DNA of 64,000 nucleotides from Channallabes apus. Its lineage: Eukaryota; Chordata; Actinopteri; Siluriformes; Clariidae. A model generated the notes under the pieces. That model worked only from the letters and a program-made list of their open reading frames with translations. It was not told where the DNA came from and searched no databases. The position numbers were made by a program, and so were the translations under genes. Positions within the stretch are counted from its first letter, which is position 1. Each line of letters begins with the position of its first letter. Below, piece after piece: positions 54,425 to 64,000 of the stretch. The DNA lies in the NCBI GenBank assembly GCA_030522415.1, contig CM060115.1:11286491-11350490 (forward strand), written 5' to 3'.

Positions 54425-54645
54425 AAATGTTGTTACATTTACATTTTAGTCATTTGGCAGACACTCTTATCCAGAGCGACTTCCATTTTTATCTCATTAC
54501 ACATCTGAGCAGTTGAGGGTTAAGGGCCTTGCTCAAGGGCCCAACAGTGGCAACTTGGTGGTTGTGGGGTTTGAACCTGGGATCTTCCGAACCGTAGTCC
54601 ACAATGCCTTAACCACTGAGCTACCCCTGGCCCCTGTAAATGCAG
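54425..54645 (-). mobile_element. tRNA-derived SINE with 'tttacatttacat' tail side
   Basis: The minus strand reads 'ggggtagctcagtggttaag' (A box), 'ggttcaaaccccacaacc' (B box), 'gttgggcccttgagcaagg', 'gtcgctctggataagagtgt' and a short AT tail. Better preserved than the relative at 45003. Confidence 0.88.
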
Positions 54646-56007
54646 CTACTGTACAAATGGACAAAAAAGTCCAATGCATTGATAAGTCCTGTAAGTAGAT
54701 GTCATTTATTTAACACACAAGATTGATAGCAACTGCACCTTGTGTTCTTCTATATAACCACCTGATCATTGTTACTGTCCTGTAACCTCACACCCTGAAG
54801 TGTTTACTCTTTACATCAGTTGAACACATTAGTTACACCCACTGTCATGATTTTCCTTCTGACAAATCGCACCTGTCATTGACCAGGCGTCATAACTGAC
54901 GACATTTCTCCGACCTTGCCTCAACCCGAACGCAAATCAATCAGTTAAAGCTTAGGGAAGGTGACCGCCATTATGGCCTCACAAACTTGTCGTTATCACT
55001 CACCGTCATGCTGGTATTTTATACCAACACTGGATGTTTAATTCCCTCTTTACTGAACCTTTATCATGAACATAACCATTATGATGCATCAACTCGCTCC
55101 ATCAACAAGCTATTCAAAATATGAATGGATTTTTTGAAGCAGAAAAAAAGAAGAAAACAAAAACCCCTCTATAATGTGCAATGAAGAGAAACTCCAGACA
55201 CAGGTTTGAGAAACACATGTTTAGACAAAACGCTTCCCGTTTTAATCTCGGGGTCTAAAAACGAACTTTTTCAAGGTCGACGGGGCCAATAAATTCCCTC
55301 CAAGTGTCAGCGGTTACACATTGCTTACCGCAGGGACAGGAGGAATAAATTCTCCCCCAATTTTCAGAGCAGAAATTGCTTGTTCCTGCCACGGCCTTCA
55401 CCCAGACCTCTTCAGCTCCACGCTTGCTGTTTTTTGATAGAAAGTTGTGGAGTCATGGTCCAAAAGGGAGAAGAAACCGGTTATCACACTGTGGCACTTT
55501 AGATATTCATAAACATGCATTATTTTATTGATGCAGTGTATTAACATAAATATAATGTAGATTAACAATTGATGTTGATTAAGGGATGTTTTGTTATAGT
55601 AATTTATACTGTAGATTATTTATTTTCTTTGGGAGGAGCCTACATTCATCTGTCCTGAAGACACTTTCTTCATGAGGGATTTACTTTATTTCTGACAGTA
55701 AAAAAGCTCTGACACTGGAGACTCCTTCCATATTGTAGGATATGCGATTATGTTTTTTGCTTTGCTAAAAAACAATGCATTCATTATATTTTGTACAAGT
55801 CTCGCAAATGAGATTGATGTTGATGAGATTCTGTACTTTAGTGTAAACCTGTGTTTTAACCGTGTCCATATTTAACATCTGGAATCGCTGCTTTAGAAAA
55901 ATGATCAACACTTTCTATCCAATCAGAATAGAGAATCCAACAACATTAGATCTTTTTCGAGATCCCCAACATTTCAAGCAAGTCAGCTTAAAAAATTTTT
56001 TTTTATC
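54646..56007. other. Repeat-poor intergenic DNA
   Basis: No gene recognised. 55080-55480 is even in composition and not obviously repetitive, so it is a candidate for conserved non-coding sequence. Confidence 0.35.
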
Positions 56008-56607
56008 ATGCTTCCTCAAGAGGGCGCTCTAACCATTCAGGGGAAAACCTCTAAGACCTGGAGGACAGTAAGAGCATACCTATGTGAACCACTGACCAAG
56101 AATGACATCTATATTCCTGAGTCTGCGTTCCCACAAGTGACAAAGAGGAACCTTTCAAAGGACGCAGTCAAGCTTTTGAAGACACTCCATCAGGCCTCAA
56201 TAATGCACACACACATGACTTATGGTGATAGGAGACAGCCATTTCCACCTCAGGCCCATGTGAATTACGGGTCGTGCACTCCGTAGCCCCGCTATGATTA
56301 GTGTTATTGCACAGAACTGGACGGCTGATGAACGGTGGCGAGGATTCCGTTCACGCAAAAATGATCCAATTCCCTTTTGAGTGGTAGACTTCGCTCCAAA
56401 GGAGGAAAAGAAAATCAGAGATATCGAGGACCTGCTTCTTTAAGGAACAAAGAGAACTTCTATTTGTATGAGACAGATAAAAATTCAGTGCGAGAATGTA
56501 CTCTGATTGAGGTGAAAGAGTTCATTGTGGCGTATATTAACAGCGGGAACAGACGGTCAGTACAAACTTTTGAAAGAGGAAATGATGAGGAAATGTATAG
56601 CCATTAA
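56008..56607 (+). other. Unrecognised pair of same-phase ORFs
   Basis: An ATG at 56008 opens 92 codons, with ALTIQGKTSKTWRTVRAYL, PLTKNDIYIPESAFPQVTKR and GDRRQPFPPQAHVNYGSCTP. After a short stretch with stops, a 76-codon frame in the same phase (56377-56607) gives KGGKENQRYRGPASLRNKEN and YETDKNSVRECTLIEVKEFI. The codon use and residue mix look more protein-like than the shadows around it. No splice-site pattern, domain or family is recognised. It may be an eroded, intronless copy of a host gene or part of an unlisted repeat. Confidence 0.3.
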
Positions 56608-59426
56608 AATATGTGAAAGTGCAGACCAATCAGTGCAGTCTTTACGGATCATTTAGCTCGTGTCAAGTGCCAGTAAAATTACAGAAGCGGGAAGAACAAT
56701 CTTGCTCGGGGTTTTCTTTTGCAAATTTTGAATTTATATATTTTCTAGTAGATGTCTAGTAGATGAACTTTTGCGCTCAAGGTTGGTGTGCTCCTACAAA
56801 GTTACCCAAATCCTCACAAAAACGGAAACAAACACGCGACACAGCATGGCTTACTCTAAAAAAGGAAAGTAGATTATGAAAACCTTTAAAGATGTACAGT
56901 ATGTCCAGATCAATTTATGTTTATTCTTCCTGCAGGAAGTTTAAAACCCGTTTGTCTCATATGTTCCAAAACCGTGGTCCATTTAACAAGCAGTAATGTG
57001 GAATTCCACTATGAGATAAAACGTGGGTCTTTAGAGAAAACCTACACGCAGTAGTTCAAGGTGAGGGTGTGTAAACTGAGAGCCCAGTGTTATGTGCTCA
57101 AATCAAAATGTTGGGTAAAAGTGATGTTATGTGCCGGATTTAATAATCTTCTACAAACAGGGAGTGTATTTGCAGTATGTAAAGCAGTAGAGCAAGATTT
57201 GTACACAATCCCTACTTTTAAATGTGTTATTTCTTTAGTCATAATGTTTTATCCATAGTAGATGGATGATGCATTCCTTTTTTTTTCTTTTATGTCTCAC
57301 TAGCACATGTTGATGGCATTGCAATTAATTACCTGAGCATGGTTTGTGTGAAACATTTAAAGTACAAGCAGTTACCTGATTTCATTGTGTCAAATCCGAG
57401 TTTATTACAAGTGCTTGGCTGAAAGGAAAGACGTGACCTTCACGAGACTTTACAATACTGAGATTTATTGTACATGTTTGCAAGTTACATCACTGTTACA
57501 CAGGGTGCTAAAAAGAATTTCTTAATATAATATAATATAATATAATATAATATAATATAATAAATTTAATGACAGCTCTACATTAATGCACTTATTCTAA
57601 CATTATCATTTCTATATGACCAATGTACAGAAGGATTTGTTTAACAGATGCTCCACAAAAAAACTGAATAAATTCTGTTCTTCTGCCCTATAAAAAGTTT
57701 GACTTGATAACAGCTAGTAAAATAAGCAGCACTTGGGCTGGTAACAGTAACTCATCACAACATACTGTCATTGATTATTGTTCTTATTTCAAACAAAGTA
57801 ATGTCTAGGAGTCTACTTCTGTTATTATACACTATTGTACACTATTAATAAGTGAAATACACTATTATTTAGTACACAATCAGTAAAAAATGTGAAGGAC
57901 TCATTTTTTATTGATGTACATAAACAAAAATTTCTAGCTAATTAATTTGCAACAATTAATTTTTTGTGATTTAAAACAATTGTTAAACATGTTAACGTTC
58001 ATTTAGATGTGGAAAAAACATTGTGTGCATTATGTGTGACCCTTAACGCTGCTGTGCCATTTGCAGTCATACGATTTATTTATTTATTTATTTTTTAAAC
58101 CGAGTTCCATTTTAATAACTGGTTGAAGACGATTGTGCTTTTTTATCATTCGGTTTCTCTTTATTAATATGATCTTTTCATGAGGAACGCAGTGTGGGCG
58201 TGATTCAGCGCGCTAATTAAATCCTGAGTGAAAATCCGGAGGTGTAGCGCAGTGCCGGCCATTTATAATACGGACTGTGTAGGAAATACGGCTCGTGATA
58301 TTACAGTAGATTGCTCTTCGAGAAAAAACATGACAGTAATGCTGTTTGCGTTGGATTAATTTGGAAAGTGGGCATTAAAGCTAGTTTATTACCCATAATC
58401 CTTCACTCTCAGCCAGCGTCAGCGTGTGCTCTAATGCACAGTCACTGCCTCTAAAGCAGCACTTATAAACACTGAAGCGTGATATATATAGCAGAATTTA
58501 AACTTACATTTTAATGATTAGGTGCTTAAATGATAAATGGATCGAAAACAGCAAAACGTTCTGAGTTTAAGTTCTGTACATGTAGAATAGCTCCTCACTG
58601 CTATCACTATCAGTGTAATAAATTAGCAACTTACTGTAACATTTTTACTAATAGTTTTAAGAAGATTAAAAACATTAGTTATACCAGGAGGTATAATTCA
58701 AATGTCATGTAAATTAAAATATTCAATACTGTACATTAAAAATATTCACGCCTTTACTGGCCCTACATATTTATAATATGGGAGTACTGGTACATTTGAA
58801 AACTTTATTACATTTCAATATGCATTAATGTGTCATTTGTATATTTATGTACGTCTTACATCATGGTCATTAAATCATAATCAATAAATGTTTAAAAAAA
58901 ATCTATCTTCATTTTCTTGACATGTGACTTACATTGATTTAGGATAACTTGATATAGATGGATGAATAACTGAGTCTATTTCTATCACTGAACCCCTACA
59001 ATACTGTAGCGCAGCACATCAGCGCCGCAGACAAAACAAAAAATACAGTAATAACGTGTGTTTTTTTTATAAGGCATAAATTCGAATTGGAGTAAAAATT
59101 TTAAAACAGTACATAAAAATCCTATGTTTGCAATGTTAATTATGTTATCCCCTGGCCTCTACTTTTGGAAACCAATAACCTACTAAATAAATAGTTACAT
59201 TATGTATCACAGTAACCACGTGCTACAAAAAAAAAAAAAAAAACAGTTAAATCTTTGATAGTCTGGGGAAAACCCAACAGATTTTGAATTTCTTGAATGG
59301 ACTCACTGCACAAACACTCCTGCGCTCTAGTTAGTATTGATTTTGTGTATCTAATTCTTTCACTACACTCACAATAGTGATATTTTACACTCAGTGGAGC
59401 TTGTATGTAAAGGTGTTCAATAGATA
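56608..59426. other. Intergenic DNA, largely unique
   Basis: (TAATA)n at 57523-57561 and poly-A at 59226-59243. 58180-58470 is unique-looking DNA rich in TAAT cores and might be a regulatory element. No gene recognised. Confidence 0.35.
57523..57561. repeat. (TAATA)n microsatellite
   Basis: About eight pentanucleotide units. Confidence 0.95.
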
Positions 59427-59977
59427 CACTATATGGACAAAAGGATTTGGCCTAACCTGGCATGATATTGTAACCAAATACATTTACTTCAATAAGGTGT
59501 CAGTCCCCCTCTTGCAGCTATAACAGCTTCCACTCTTCTTGGAAGGCCGTTCTCAAGATTTTGGAGTGCTGTGGGAATTCATGCCCATTCATTCTGTAGA
59601 GCATTTATGATATCAGGCACTGATGATGGACGAGAAGGCCTGGCTCGCAATCTCCGTTCCACTTCATCCCAAAGATGCTCAATGGTGTTGAGGTCAGGGC
59701 TCTGTGTTCGGGCCCGTCAAGTTCTTCCACACCGAACTCATCAGATTATGTCTTTATAGTCCTTGTTTGTGCACGGTTTGTACACAGCCATGTTGGAATG
59801 GAAAAGGGCCTTCCACAAACTGTTTCCACAAAGTTACATAGAAGTATAGCATTGTCCTTGATGTCTTGGTATGTTGATGCATTAAGATTGTCCTTCACTG
59901 GGGATTAGGGGCCTGATTGATTCAAACACCTGAATTCAATAATTAACAGGTTTGGCCAAATGCTTTTGTCCATGTAG
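59427..59977 (-). mobile_element. Tc1-derived deletion element, 551 bp
   Basis: TA flanks both ends. CACTATATGGACAAAAGG pairs with CTTTTGTCCATGTAG. The interior is an antisense piece of the same Tc1 family as at 31475: 'ccaaagatgctcaatggtgt' corresponds to the third catalytic block, and 'ccatgttggaatggaaaagg' to the second. Internal deletions leave no usable gene. Confidence 0.85.
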
Positions 59978-60289
59978 TATACTGTATATGGAAAACTTAA
60001 AGGGCTTAAACCCCTTTAACCCCTTGTTAGAGCACTCCCCATTCAGCGACAGCTACCAACCAGGGAAGGGATGGAATATTTCCTCCAGAGCTCATGAAGC
60101 TGGCCACCGCATCTTTTTTGTACTGTTGTTCACACATCATTAGGGAGTGAAGTAACACATGCGGGAATTTCATCCGTAACCCCAAGACAGTATGGCCAAT
60201 CTCCTGGAGAATGGCTTCAGACTCTATATATAGAATTATACAGTATATGATGGTCATTTAAGTCAAACAGGGACTTTTAGTTGTACAGA

Positions 60290-60790
60290 ACACAATTATG
60301 AGAGTAAAAACTCCCTTTACTTCTCTATATAATCCCCTGCTACACTAATGCACTTATCCCAGTGTTTCACGGGAGGCATGGCAATAACTCCCAGCCGAGT
60401 TCCTGTAATGTTAAAGAGGTGTTGGTGAGTGATTCCTACAGACAGAAGCGTCTCTTCCGCAAGTTGGTGACAAGTTACCTGTTGATTTTTGAGGAACAGG
60501 ATTTGACTCGCTGAATGCTCACAGGAATGACTACAGTGGGATTCGAGCCACCTCGGCCAGGATCGTCATTCATGGACTTACAGTCTTCTTTAAAATGTTC
60601 AAATATTTTACTGCAGTTAAGAGTCTCATCACCGTACTTGTCCTTGAAGGCTTCATTGTATAAATACTGTGTATAAGAAGTAATATTCAAGAGGATTTTA
60701 AAGGACAAGTTGCTGAATGCAGGAACTGCACACAGTGATTCATTCTGAAAACAAATAAGAAATTGCAGTTTCCACCTTTTCAACAAGAGA
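60290..60790 (-). pseudogene. mariner-like transposase N-terminal remnant
   Basis: The minus strand reads YGDETLNCSKIFEHFKEDCK, then SMNDDPGRGGSNPTV, then in other frames QLAEETLLSVGISHQHLF. This is the layout of the mariner DNA-binding region (KxGEExLxxxxVxxWxxxF, DDxRxGRP, then LTVRxIAxELxIS). Stops and shifts throughout. The catalytic domain is absent. Confidence 0.55.
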
Positions 60791-60891
60791 TATTACCACA
60801 TGCATCTAAATATTTATTTAGCAATAAATTTGTTCCATCCTCTTACTGTTGCAGTATCTTATTTAGATTTTGTAGGTGTAATTTTCAAAGG

Positions 60892-61278
60892 ACGGCGGCG
60901 CGGTGGTGTAGTGGTTAGCACTGTCGCCTTGCACCTCCAGGGTCTGGGTTCGATTCCCCGGCCAGGCTCGATTCCCGTCTCTGTGTGTATGGAACAAGTT
61001 TGCATGTTCTCCCCGTGCTTGGTGGGTTTCCTCCGGGTACTCCGGTTTCCTCCCACAGTCCAAAGATATGCAGGTTAGGCTAATTGGCGTTCCTAAATTG
61101 CCCGTAGTGTGTGATTGGGTGCGTGAGTGTATGTATGTGTGTGTGCCCTGCGATGGATTGGCACCCTGTCCAGGGTGTACCCCGCCTAGTGCCCGAAGTC
61201 TCCTGGGGTAGGCTCCAGGTCCCCCGCGACCCTGAACACAGGATTAAGCGGTGTAGAAAATGAATGAATGAATGAATG
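60892..61278 (+). mobile_element. Full-length V-SINE/DANA-type SINE with 12-bp target duplication
   Basis: AATTTTCAAAGG flanks it at 60880-60891 and 61279-61290. Head 'ggtggtgtagtggttagcac', B box 'ggttcgattcccc', conserved centre, and (GAAT)n tail. It is nearly identical to the copy at 34025, so both are young. Confidence 0.95.
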
Positions 61279-61542
61279 AATTTTCAAAGGTAAGCTGTGT
61301 TTTTTGTACAGCATATCAAATAGAATTGTACAAAAAATAAAATAAGTACATTAAAATGGATTTTACTGTACGTATGTTTTATAGTCAATAGTTATTATGG
61401 AATTTATTATAAATTATATACTAGTATATTAGAATTTATTAAAGGGCATAATCATATAATATAATTTGGGTCATTTTGTTCTGCATGAATTTTTCCTATA
61501 GTGTAAATATTTGGACAGATTGGTATATCATTTCATAACTAG

Positions 61543-61920
61543 GGCTGTCAATATTATTGGATAAAACCAAACCTGTGTGCTTAAACTACCTTCAAAGGGG
61601 AACTATTTTTACAATACACTAAATGGTTAGGCGTGGGAGTGATGGCTCAGGCGGCTAAGGCTCTAAGTTGTTGATCTGAGTGACTGGGTATTATTGCCAC
61701 ACCCCGTAATACCCATTTTTTTAAATGTTAATGTTTGAGAGATTATAAAACTGTAGAAACTGTTTCCTCTAACCAGTTGGTCATGCATTTCTTTATTCCA
61801 ATGTGGCAAGTTTATAATACAAGTACATCTTAAATATTTTAGTATTTTAAATTTGTGATTAATCGCGATTAATCGCGCACTGCCTGTGATATTAATTAGA
61901 TTAAAATGGATTGTTTTGAT
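61543..61920. mobile_element. hAT-like repeat remnant, relative of the one at 19042
   Basis: It begins 'agggctgtcaatatta', joins straight to the 'ggataaaaccaaa' block, and near its right end has 'gattaatcgcgattaatcgc'. A short tRNA-like fragment ('atggctcaggcggctaaggc', about 61633-61720) interrupts it. Confidence 0.5.
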
Positions 61921-64000
61921 CTATAGGACATAGATTTTTAGCAGGATGTAATAACAAGCAAAGCATTACATCACTGCAGCAGAGAGCACAATGTACAGTA
62001 ATAAGAGTTCTACAGCTATGAGCAGCGCGAGAGGATTATTTATTTTTTATTATTTATTTATTGTGCCGAGATAAATGCCTCAAAGAGTTTGCATTCAAAA
62101 TAAATATTTCAAACATAATGTTCATCTGAGGGCTGAGGTTGAGTGCGTTGGGTCATGGCAATTAAAACGAATGCTTTGAGAACGCTAAATTGAGCCGATG
62201 ATTTTCATATGTTGTCAGTTTAAATATACTAAACATATTTTTCATCTCCTGCAAACTTTTTTTTTTAAGGTTTTTGAGCAATACTGCATTAGACTGCCTT
62301 CAAAATTTGTAATCTGAGTGTTGCTTTAAGGCTGACCTCAGCTTCTTGGAAAGCATTGAGATCCCACAGGGAATAAATATAGAATGTTCTGAGGCTCTAA
62401 TTAGTCGTATCTGGCCCAGGGCATTCTCTGCATTAAGGATGCTGGGGTTCACTTCAGCTTGTGGTGATGTCATGACAGATTTGCGTGTACTGATGCTGAA
62501 TCTGTTGCTTTGTGGCCTCAACTGGATCACAGTCTCCACATCTGGATTCATCTGTTTAGCTCCTGTATTATTGCATATAGACTTTTGTTCAATCAAAACA
62601 TTTATTCAGTAAATCACTGAGGATTTTTGCTTGAAAATGAACTTTTTGTAGTGTAGGGTTCTGTATACAACATTTACAAGATTCACCCGAAGTGCAAACC
62701 ACAAGCCCCATAAAACTCATAGTTTCAACCCTTTTCTTTAACGGTCCTTCAGATAGTTCAACATTCTTATTTTCTTTAGTAAAAGTAACCTTTAAATAAA
62801 ACCTTTAAAGTTTTCATAAAGGGATAATCAGAAGTTCTCCCATCTGCAATGACCCTTCTGGTTCTGCAGGACCCACACACCTTCTGAACCCTCTTTAAAA
62901 TTTAATCAAAGGTTAAAGGTGTACAGCTTCAAAAACCCTATGTTAAAGGGATGGCTTTGTGAAATGGAGTTCTACATAAAACATTTAAAGGTTTCACAGA
63001 AACTTCTAAATTCAAGGCTTTTTCAGAGTTCTTGGCCTCAGTCATTCGTTGAATGTTCCTTAGAATCTAACTAATAATTGTCTTGCTAAAAAATAAAAAA
63101 AACAACACAATTTTGCAGGAAAATTTTTTAGGCATGTAACATAAATATTAACATAAATTCAGCTAAATTTCCATATAAAATAAAATACTGCTTACATTTT
63201 TTTAGAGAGAATGCAAAGCGACTGTAGAGGAAAATCTGGCTTGGGATGGTGAAATATTACTATATTTACCCTACAATACTGATACCAAAGAAAACGCACT
63301 TGCATAAATTACAGTACATACTGTATAGAAGTAACATCTCAATTTTACATTCTAGCACTGCAGGACACCCAGCAGTACAGTACTGTACAGTATATGGGTT
63401 TAGCTTTATATTATTATTTTTTTAAGGCTAATGCATTTTTTGACCACATCCAAAATTTATATATATATAATTTTTTTTTTCTTTTCACATTTCGCAGATG
63501 CTCGAGGAATGTAACCCCCGCCAATTTCAGGGATCGATTTTATTGTTAATTTGTTATTGGAAACCTGTTCTTATAGGAAAAACCACAGTATTTGCTGTAG
63601 GATTATACAGGATCATTAATGGCTACCCCAAGGTAGAATACTTGAAAAAAGGGTCCAGTCTTCAAAGGTACAGAACATTTGCCTGTTAAAAGGTATTTTT
63701 AACCAATTGCAGCCCTCTTTGATCCTGGAGCTGTCATAGGGCTGTACATAAAACCTTCAGTGGTTTTCCCAAAGGGACAAACAGAAGAATCATGGAAACT
63801 TTCAGTGGAGAGGTCTTTAATTGCAAGGATTCCTTATTTCATGCATTTTATTGGAACTGTCTTTAAGATAAAACCTTGGTTATTGCTTGTCTATAGACAT
63901 TTTAAGAAATTTTCTAAAGGGACAAACTAAAAAACCCTTAAAAACTTTTTGTCTAAGAGTGTTCAAGAGTCTACATTTTTCTCAAGTGGTTCTACCTGCT
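61921..64000. other. Intergenic DNA, partly eroded repeats
   Basis: A 98-codon minus-strand frame at 62300-62596 matches nothing I know. From about 62640 to the end there are recurrent short motifs such as 'aacctttaaag', 'ggttct' and 'aaagggacaaac', suggestive of a diverged, non-coding repeat, but no boundaries could be set. Poly-A/T and AT-rich runs near 63405-63480. Confidence 0.3.

Noticed and set aside
62300..62596. 98-codon minus-strand frame as a gene exon
   Set aside because: No recognisable family, no convincing splice sites, and no continuation on either side.
1..64000. CRISPR arrays, operons, riboswitches and bacterial promoters
   Set aside because: Nothing of this type is expected or seen. 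The regular repeats are microsatellites or transposon parts.

Overview
This is nuclear DNA of a teleost fish. The evidence is a vertebrate-type split gene with GT-AG introns matching eif3h (eukaryotic translation initiation factor 3 subunit H), together with repeat families typical of teleosts: DANA/V-SINE-type tRNA-derived SINEs, many Tc1-like elements with 3' tails or TIRs of familiar fish types, hAT and Tigger/pogo-like MITEs, PIF/Harbinger elements, DIRS retrotransposons and a Tf1/sushi-type Ty3/gypsy chromovirus. The species cannot be named from sequence alone. There are no operons, CRISPR arrays or prokaryotic genes. Almost all ORFs of 60-130 codons in the window are chance frames in repeats or introns.

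Layout. 1-34 kb is the body of an eif3h-like gene on the + strand. Four exons are recognised (1056-1214, 13218-13317, 25763-25883, 33509-33641). Two carry lesions (a deleted base and in-frame TGA in the first, TAG in the third). The exon for about residues 186-235 was not found, and neither was the last exon. I read it as an unprocessed pseudogene, or a decaying duplicate, whose introns have been bloated by transposons. The largest intron holds a nest at 6.9-12.5 kb (pogo-like MITE, then a second pogo-like element, then a ZBED-type hAT, then a Tc1, plus a second hAT). It also holds an LTR-like element with a proline-rich ORF (15.8-16.9 kb), a precise hAT insertion (17.7-18.3 kb) and a degenerate DIRS element (19.3-23.6 kb) inside a hAT-like repeat. 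The next intron holds a Tc1 (26.2-27.4 kb), a Harbinger remnant carrying gypsy fragments and a 200-N gap (27.6-30.5 kb), a LINE 3' end, and a fold-back Tc1.

34-44 kb: two SINEs, a mariner remnant, and a Harbinger element (35,968-43,859) with a 44-codon Myb/SANT-like fragment and a broken transposase. Into it has landed a complete chromovirus (36,387-42,479, minus strand): 912-bp LTRs that differ at one position I could see, CACTC target duplications, intact gag, and intact protease-RT-RNaseH-integrase-chromodomain pol. Its primer-binding site is an exact 11-nt complement of the predicted 5' end of its own RNA, which is the self-priming arrangement of the Tf1/sushi group. This is the most complete genetic unit in the window.

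44-64 kb: mostly non-coding, presumably downstream of eif3h. It holds scattered SINEs, Tc1/mariner remnants, a hAT-like MITE with telomere-like repeats, and a second, internally deleted DIRS copy (50.7-52.5 kb). Several longer repeat-poor tracts are candidates for conserved regulatory DNA. One unrecognised pair of ORFs lies at 56.0-56.6 kb.
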